This document shows positions 62,416 to 64,000 of a stretch of DNA of 64,000 nt, in pieces. Within the stretch, counting starts at the first letter, position 1, and each line of letters starts with the position of its first letter. Origin of the DNA: an uncultured bacterium (GTDB lineage Bacteria > Krumholzibacteriota > Krumholzibacteriia > LZORAL124-64-63); the NCBI GenBank assembly GCA_937864225.1, contig CALMJK010000008.1, positions 30,294 to 94,293 on the forward strand, read 5' to 3'. A model generated the notes under the pieces. That model was not told the DNA's origin, did no database searches, and saw only the letters and a list, made by a program, of their open reading frames with translations. The position numbers and the translations under genes are program-made.

Positions 62416-63867
62416 TCAGACGGGCACTTCCTCGGCGGGGGACGGCGACTGGGGCGCGCGTCTCCGGCCCGGCCTCTGGATCTCGAGCACCATGCCGTCG
62501 GTCTGCTGGATGACGCCGAACTCGCCGCGTCGATAGAGCTGCAGGACGGCGTCGACCACCTTGGGATCGAACTGGCTGCCGCGGCAGCGCACCAACTCTT
62601 CCATGGCGAACTCGACGGTGCGGCAGGGACGGTAGGAGCGATCGGTGGTCATGGCGTCGAAGGCGTCGCACACGCTCAGGATGCGCGATTCGAGGGAGAT
62701 CGAGTCGCCCGTCAGCCCGTCGGGATAGCCCTTGCCGTCGGGGCGTTCGTGATGGTGGCGCACCATGTCCGCCGTGTGGTGCAGGAACCGGATCTGCTTG
62801 ACGATGTCGGCGCCGATGTTGGGATGTCGCGCCTGCACGGCGAATTCCTCGGGCGTGAGCTTGCCCGGCTTGTCGATGATGTCGTTGGTGATGGCCAGCT
62901 TGCCGATGTCGTGCAGCAGGGCCCCGTATTCGAGCATCTCCAGGCGTTGCGGCGAGAGCCCCAACCCTCGCCCGATCCGCACGGCGTACTTCGAAACGCG
63001 ATAGCTGTGGCCGTGCGTGTAGTGCTCGTCTTCCTTCTGCTCGAGCGCCGTCGTCAGGGCCGCGATGGAATTGATGTGGGCCTGCTTCATCTCCTGGGCC
63101 AGTCGGTCGGCCTGGTAGAGCACGAGCACCGGCGCCAGGTAGAGCAGCAGCGTCCAGATGCCGGCCTGCATGTAGAGCAAAATGACGATGGCAGCGAATG
63201 GTACGTCCATAAGAATGCGCATGTGAGACCAGCCGAAGCTGTGGCGATAGATCTCTGGCGCCGGCATGCCCGCGTCGAGGCTCATGATTCCGGTCAGCAG
63301 CATCTGATTGCAGGCTGAGTAGGCCAGGATCGCCGCCAGCAGGGGCAGCAGGAACAGCGGCGAGTCGAAACGGTCGTGCCAGGGCAGCGCGTGGTAGACA
63401 ATGCCCGCGACGCCGGCCGCAATGGAGAGCATGGCCGCGTTGAAGACAGCCTTGCGCGGGGCCACGCGGCGCAGGACGAACCCGCGCAGGAGCGAGGAAA
63501 GAACTTCCATCCCCGCCGCCACCGCGGGACCCATCAGAGCGATCAGGATCAGATCGATGGATTTCGACGAGAGAACTTTCTCCCCGCCCAGCTGAGCTTC
63601 TGCCAGCTTGGTGTCGGCCAGCAGAAGGAAGGCCAGGAAGACCGCGACCTCCCACCAGGCGATGCCCTGCGGCAAGCCGTCCCGCCACAGCGAGCCCAGC
63701 AGCGACAGGCTGGCGACGACGGTCAGGCCGTAGAACACGTAGAACGTCAGCCGCTTCGGTCGTGAATGGTCCCTTGGCAAGACCTGATCTCCTGCCGCCT
63801 CGCCGCGGCGGACTGCCTGGGCGAACCCCGCCGGTGAAGAAGGGGTCGGTCTGGGCATTATCGGCAT
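62416..63867 (-). CDS. Membrane HD-GYP domain protein (probable cyclic-di-GMP phosphodiesterase)
   Basis: A 483-residue protein. Residues 35-245 hold about six to seven hydrophobic helices (FYGLTVVASLSLLGSLW; VAVFLAFLLLADT; FAAIVILLYMQAGIWTLLLYLAPVLVLY) of a membrane sensor. The HD-GYP domain has HSYRVSKYAVRIG, HDIGK (about 318-322), HHHERPDGKGYPDGL and DAFDAMTTDRSYR, with the full metal ligands and GYP motif, so c-di-GMP hydrolysis is expected. The tail of 25 residues is Pro/Arg/Glu-rich. The ATG at 63867 has no clear ribosome site; a 14-codon micro-ORF with a strong site lies just upstream. It is first in an HD-GYP-purM pair. Confidence 0.9.
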   Translation of the reverse strand: MPIMPRPTPSSPAGFAQAVRRGEAAGDQVLPRDHSRPKRLTFYVFYGLTVVASLSLLGSLWRDGLPQGIAWWEVAVFLAFLLLADTKLAEAQLGGEKVLSSKSIDLILIALMGPAVAAGMEVLSSLLRGFVLRRVAPRKAVFNAAMLSIAAGVAGIVYHALPWHDRFDSPLFLLPLLAAILAYSACNQMLLTGIMSLDAGMPAPEIYRHSFGWSHMRILMDVPFAAIVILLYMQAGIWTLLLYLAPVLVLYQADRLAQEMKQAHINSIAALTTALEQKEDEHYTHGHSYRVSKYAVRIGRGLGLSPQRLEMLEYGALLHDIGKLAITNDIIDKPGKLTPEEFAVQARHPNIGADIVKQIRFLHHTADMVRHHHERPDGKGYPDGLTGDSISLESRILSVCDAFDAMTTDRSYRPCRTVEFAMEELVRCRGSQFDPKVVDAVLQLYRRGEFGVIQQTDGMVLEIQRPGRRRAPQSPSPAEEVPV

Positions 63868-63912
63868 TCTGCGGCGGATATTAATGCGGAACCGGCGCCC
63901 GAACTCAAGGAT

Positions 63913-63957
63913 TTACCACTCCCACTTCGACAGGAAACCCAACAGCCAGTGGAGCAT
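63913..63957 (-). CDS. Possible 14-residue leader micro-ORF before the HD-GYP gene
   Basis: ATG at 63957 preceded by GGGAGGTGAGG at ideal spacing, then 14 codons reading MLHWLLGFLSKWEW and a TAA. Two or three tryptophans and a hydrophobic core make it look like a real short peptide or a translated leader. The HD-GYP gene starts 45 bases later without a clear ribosome site of its own. It may be a chance ORF; the evidence is only the strong ribosome site and the composition. Confidence 0.35.
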   Translation of the reverse strand: MLHWLLGFLSKWEW

Positions 63958-64000
63958 TGAGCCTCACCTCCCATTCGGGGGAATTTGCCGTCGTTCCGCT

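Noticed and set aside
62390..63688. Large N-terminal extension of purM
   Set aside because: It is an out-of-frame reading of the HD-GYP gene; PurM starts at 62389 with GAGGAG before it.

Overview
The window is 64 kb of a strongly GC-rich genome of a diderm (LPS-bearing) bacterium. It carries Kdo synthesis (kdsA/B/C/D), LPS export (lptB, lptC, lptF, lptG), a late acyltransferase and apolipoprotein N-acyltransferase, so it has an outer membrane. It also carries a giant SprA-type translocon gene (type IX secretion) next to a glutaminyl cyclase, a GMYG-type PurN, an HPr kinase and a PGI/PMI isomerase. This mix points to the FCB side of the tree (for example Eisenbacteria, Krumholzibacteriota or Gemmatimonadota relatives) rather than Proteobacteria. 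The phylum is an inference; there is no rRNA in the window to settle it. I see no phage, insertion sequence, CRISPR array, tRNA or rRNA. This is chromosomal core sequence.

Layout. (1) 1-3069, minus: pepA then xseA (cut by the window start). (2) 3266-4338, plus: a Yip1-family and a DUF2752 membrane protein. (3) 4352-11606, minus: an acyl-CoA operon, meaB, a free-standing B12 domain of a mutase, three acyl-CoA dehydrogenases, a thiolase and a 3-hydroxyacyl-CoA dehydrogenase. (4) 11666-12304, minus: a secreted lamin-tail-domain protein. (5) 12667-21774, minus: the classical rimP-nusA-L7Ae-infB-rbfA-truB-ribF translation operon, with RbfA fused to a DHH/DHHA1 phosphoesterase and an attenuator-like hairpin in its leader. 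(6) 21959-29534, minus: sprA and an overlapping glutaminyl cyclase. (7) 29783-33060, plus: lptF, lptG and a PKD lipoprotein.

(8) 33144-51398, minus: an 18-kb co-directional run, kdsB-pyrG-kdsA-kdsC-kdsD-acyltransferase-lptC-lptB-rpoN-hpf-hprK-EIIA-EIIB-EIIC-EIID-ptsH-ptsI-PGI/PMI-sugar nucleotidyltransferase-metK. It joins Kdo/LPS assembly, sigma-54, ribosome hibernation and a complete mannose-class PTS with its HPr kinase. The PTS would deliver a hexose 6-phosphate that the isomerase can turn into fructose 6-phosphate. (9) 51473-52073, minus: rplU-rpmA with a structured leader, back to back with (10) trxB (plus). (11) folE (minus). (12) nfnA-nfnB (plus), an electron-bifurcating transhydrogenase pair. 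(13) 56675-63867, minus: HD-GYP protein, purM, a sigma-54 activator, lnt, a Nudix hydrolase and purN.

Genes within operons are very tightly packed: ATGA, GTGA and TTGA stop/start overlaps occur again and again and were used to choose several non-ATG starts. The most interesting items are the RbfA-phosphoesterase fusion, the sprA/glutaminyl-cyclase coupling, the nusA-operon leader and the PTS/HprK/rpoN/Kdo super-cluster.
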